Of a stretch of 6,613 nucleotides of DNA, positions 5,209 through 6,613 are shown piece by piece (the stretch's first letter is position 1; each line of letters opens with the position of its first letter). The position numbers and the translations under genes were made by a program. Under the pieces are notes generated by a model, which saw only the letters and a program-made list of their open reading frames with translations, was not told where the DNA came from and did no database searches. Source of the DNA: JBNJDJ01 sp051744845 (GTDB lineage Bacteria; Bacillota; Clostridia; Peptostreptococcales; Acidaminobacteraceae); NCBI GenBank assembly GCA_051744845.1, contig JBNJDJ010000086.1, positions 1-6,613 on the forward strand. The letters are read 5' to 3'.

Positions 5209-6462
5209 ATGAAAACTAAAGCTGCTGTATTATATGGAAAAAAAGATATTAGAATTAGAGAATTTGATTTACCAGAAATTAAAGAGGATGAATTATTAGT
5301 AAAAGTAGTTTCAAATAGTATATGTCTGTCTACATATAAAGCTGCTCTTTTAGGTTCAGATCATAAAAGAGTTCCTGATACAATTAATAAAAAGCCTATT
5401 ATGACTGGTCATGAATTTTCAGGTGAAATTGTAAAAGTAGGCAATAATTTAAAAGATGAGTTTAGTTCTGGTCAAAATTTTGTTTTACAACCAGCTATGG
5501 GATTAGAAAGTGGCTATTCTCCTGGTTATAGTTATGAAACATTTGGTGGTAATGCTACTTATACTATTATACCTAAGGTTGCAATAGATTTAGGGTGTGT
5601 TTTACCTATGAAAGATGATTATTTTGCTAATGCATCTTTAGCTGAGCCTATGTCTTGTATAATTGGAGCTTTTAATGCTAATTATCACACAACTCCATAT
5701 GTATATGAACATGATATGGGGATTAAAGAAGGTGGTAATCTAGCTTTACTTGGAGCAACTGGACCTATGGGAATTGGAGCTATTGATTTTGCTATAAATG
5801 GAAAAATAAATCCGAAATCTATTTTAGTAACAGATATTAATCAAGAAAGGCTTGATAGAGCTAAAAAATTAATTAGTGAAAAAGAAGCTGAGAAAAAAGG
5901 CATAGAGCTTATATATTTAAACACTAAAAATTTAAATTCAAAAGAAATATTAGATATTATTAAAAAAGATGGATTTGATGATGTATTTGTTTTTGCAGCA
6001 GTCAAAGAATTATTAACTCAAGCAGATAATTTATTAGGTAATGATGGTTGTTTAAACTTTTTTGCAGGTCCAACAGATAAAGAATTTAAAGTACCTTTTA
6101 ATTTTTATCATGTTCATTATTCAAGTACACATTTAGTTGGAACATCAGGTGGTTCAACAGATGATATGCTAGAGTCTTTAAAATTATCTTCAGATAAAAA
6201 AATTAATCCATCATATATGATTACACATATTGGAGGATTAAATGCAGCACCTGAAACTATTGTGAATTTAAAAGAAAATAATTATGATGGTAAATGTTTA
6301 ATTTATCCTCATATAGATATGGACTTAACTGCAATTGACGATTTTGAAAAGTTAGGTAAAAATAATAAATTGTTTAAAAAACTAGATTCTATTTTAAAGA
6401 ATAACAATGGTATTTGGTGTAAGGAAGCAGAAGATTTTTTATTAAATTATAAAACAGATTAG
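5209..6462 (+). CDS. Zinc-dependent medium-chain dehydrogenase, SorE/YggP-like (probable sugar-phosphate or polyol-phosphate dehydrogenase)
   Basis: This 417-residue cytoplasmic protein belongs to the medium-chain dehydrogenase superfamily. The GroES-like catalytic part holds probable zinc ligands Cys39, His68-Glu69 (TGHEFSGE) and Glu146 (LAEP). The nucleotide-binding fold has GATGPMG (182-188) and an acidic Asp209 after the second strand (LVTDIN), which favours NAD(H). The four-cysteine lobe that binds structural zinc in classical alcohol dehydrogenases is absent; the region 92-123 is a Gly/Tyr/Ser-rich insert instead. Length and this pattern fit L-sorbose-1-phosphate reductase (SorE) and E. 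coli YggP. In this operon it would interconvert the polyol phosphate from the permease and a ketose phosphate. The ribosome site AAAGGA lies at 5198-5203. The gene follows the permease after 78 bases that hold a hairpin. Exact substrate and stereochemistry cannot be read from sequence. Confidence 0.82.
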   Translation: MKTKAAVLYGKKDIRIREFDLPEIKEDELLVKVVSNSICLSTYKAALLGSDHKRVPDTINKKPIMTGHEFSGEIVKVGNNLKDEFSSGQNFVLQPAMGLESGYSPGYSYETFGGNATYTIIPKVAIDLGCVLPMKDDYFANASLAEPMSCIIGAFNANYHTTPYVYEHDMGIKEGGNLALLGATGPMGIGAIDFAINGKINPKSILVTDINQERLDRAKKLISEKEAEKKGIELIYLNTKNLNSKEILDIIKKDGFDDVFVFAAVKELLTQADNLLGNDGCLNFFAGPTDKEFKVPFNFYHVHYSSTHLVGTSGGSTDDMLESLKLSSDKKINPSYMITHIGGLNAAPETIVNLKENNYDGKCLIYPHIDMDLTAIDDFEKLGKNNKLFKKLDSILKNNNGIWCKEAEDFLLNYKTD

Positions 6463-6515
6463 TATTTTATAATTTATTTAGATTAAAGATTATGACTAAT
6501 GATAAGGAGTAAGAT

Positions 6516-6613
6516 ATGGAAATAACAATAAAAACTGAAAGTGGAATACATGCAAGACCAGCAAGTCAAATAGTAAATACAAGTCAAAAGTTTAAATCAG
6601 AAGTTATATTTGA
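6516..6613 (+). CDS. HPr-family phosphocarrier protein, 5' part only
   Basis: Thirty-two codons are visible before the window ends. They start MEITIKTESGIHARPAS, the classic HPr N-terminus, with the phosphoryl-accepting histidine at position 12 inside GIHARPA (His15 in standard HPr; this protein is about three residues shorter at the N-terminus). AAGGAG at 6504-6509, six bases before the ATG, sets the start. HPr carries phosphate from enzyme I to EIIA proteins and to PRD regulators. Its place 53 bases after the dehydrogenase gene makes it the last visible member of the operon and suggests a dedicated phosphocarrier. The regulatory serine (Ser46 region), which would separate a true HPr from a Crh- or FPr-like form, lies beyond the window. 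Confidence 0.88.
   Translation, partial: MEITIKTESGIHARPASQIVNTSQKFKSEVIF

Noticed and set aside
1..6613. CRISPR array, insertion sequence, tRNA, rRNA or prophage genes
   Set aside because: No regularly spaced repeats, transposase, terminal inverted repeats or RNA-gene-like sequence were seen; coding density is explained by the PTS genes.

Overview
The window is very AT-rich (visibly below 30% GC), lysine- and isoleucine-rich in its proteins, and uses strong AGGAGG-type ribosome binding sites. This suggests a low-GC Gram-positive bacterium (Bacillota, for example a clostridial or halanaerobial lineage) or a similar AT-rich anaerobe. TGA is used as a stop and TGG for tryptophan, so the genetic code is standard. 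The exact taxon cannot be fixed from this sequence.

The whole window is devoted to the phosphoenolpyruvate:sugar phosphotransferase system (PTS). From left to right it holds: the last 40 codons of a gene that resembles the C-terminus of enzyme I (PtsI); a perfect hairpin that can terminate transcription from both sides; a 681-residue MtlR/BglG-type PRD regulator on the minus strand; a divergent control region of about 340 bases with repeated motifs; and then a plus-strand operon. The operon encodes a free mannitol/fructose-type EIIA, a P-loop sugar/nucleoside kinase-like protein, a mannitol-type EIICB permease, an SorE/YggP-type zinc-dependent sugar-phosphate dehydrogenase, and the start of an HPr-like phosphocarrier that runs off the right edge.

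The parts fit one pathway. HPr (and an enzyme I) would feed phosphate to the EIIA, then to the EIIB cysteine of the permease, which imports and phosphorylates a polyol. The dehydrogenase would oxidise the polyol phosphate to a ketose phosphate, and the kinase could add a second phosphate so that an aldolase or other glycolytic enzyme can take over. The regulator carries its own EIIB and EIIA domains and would sense the phosphorylation state of the system. The combination EIIA + YggC-like kinase + MtlA-like EIICB + YggP-like dehydrogenase matches, from memory, the gene content of the poorly understood cmtAB-ygg locus of Escherichia coli. The true substrate is therefore probably not plain mannitol and remains open.

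The most notable points are: the regulator seems to have lost all four canonical PRD histidines while keeping the EIIB cysteine and EIIA histidine; the permease has Gln where E. coli MtlA has a histidine tied to mannitol binding; a strong hairpin without a T-tract separates the transport genes from the dehydrogenase and HPr genes; and the control region has long direct repeats that could be operators.
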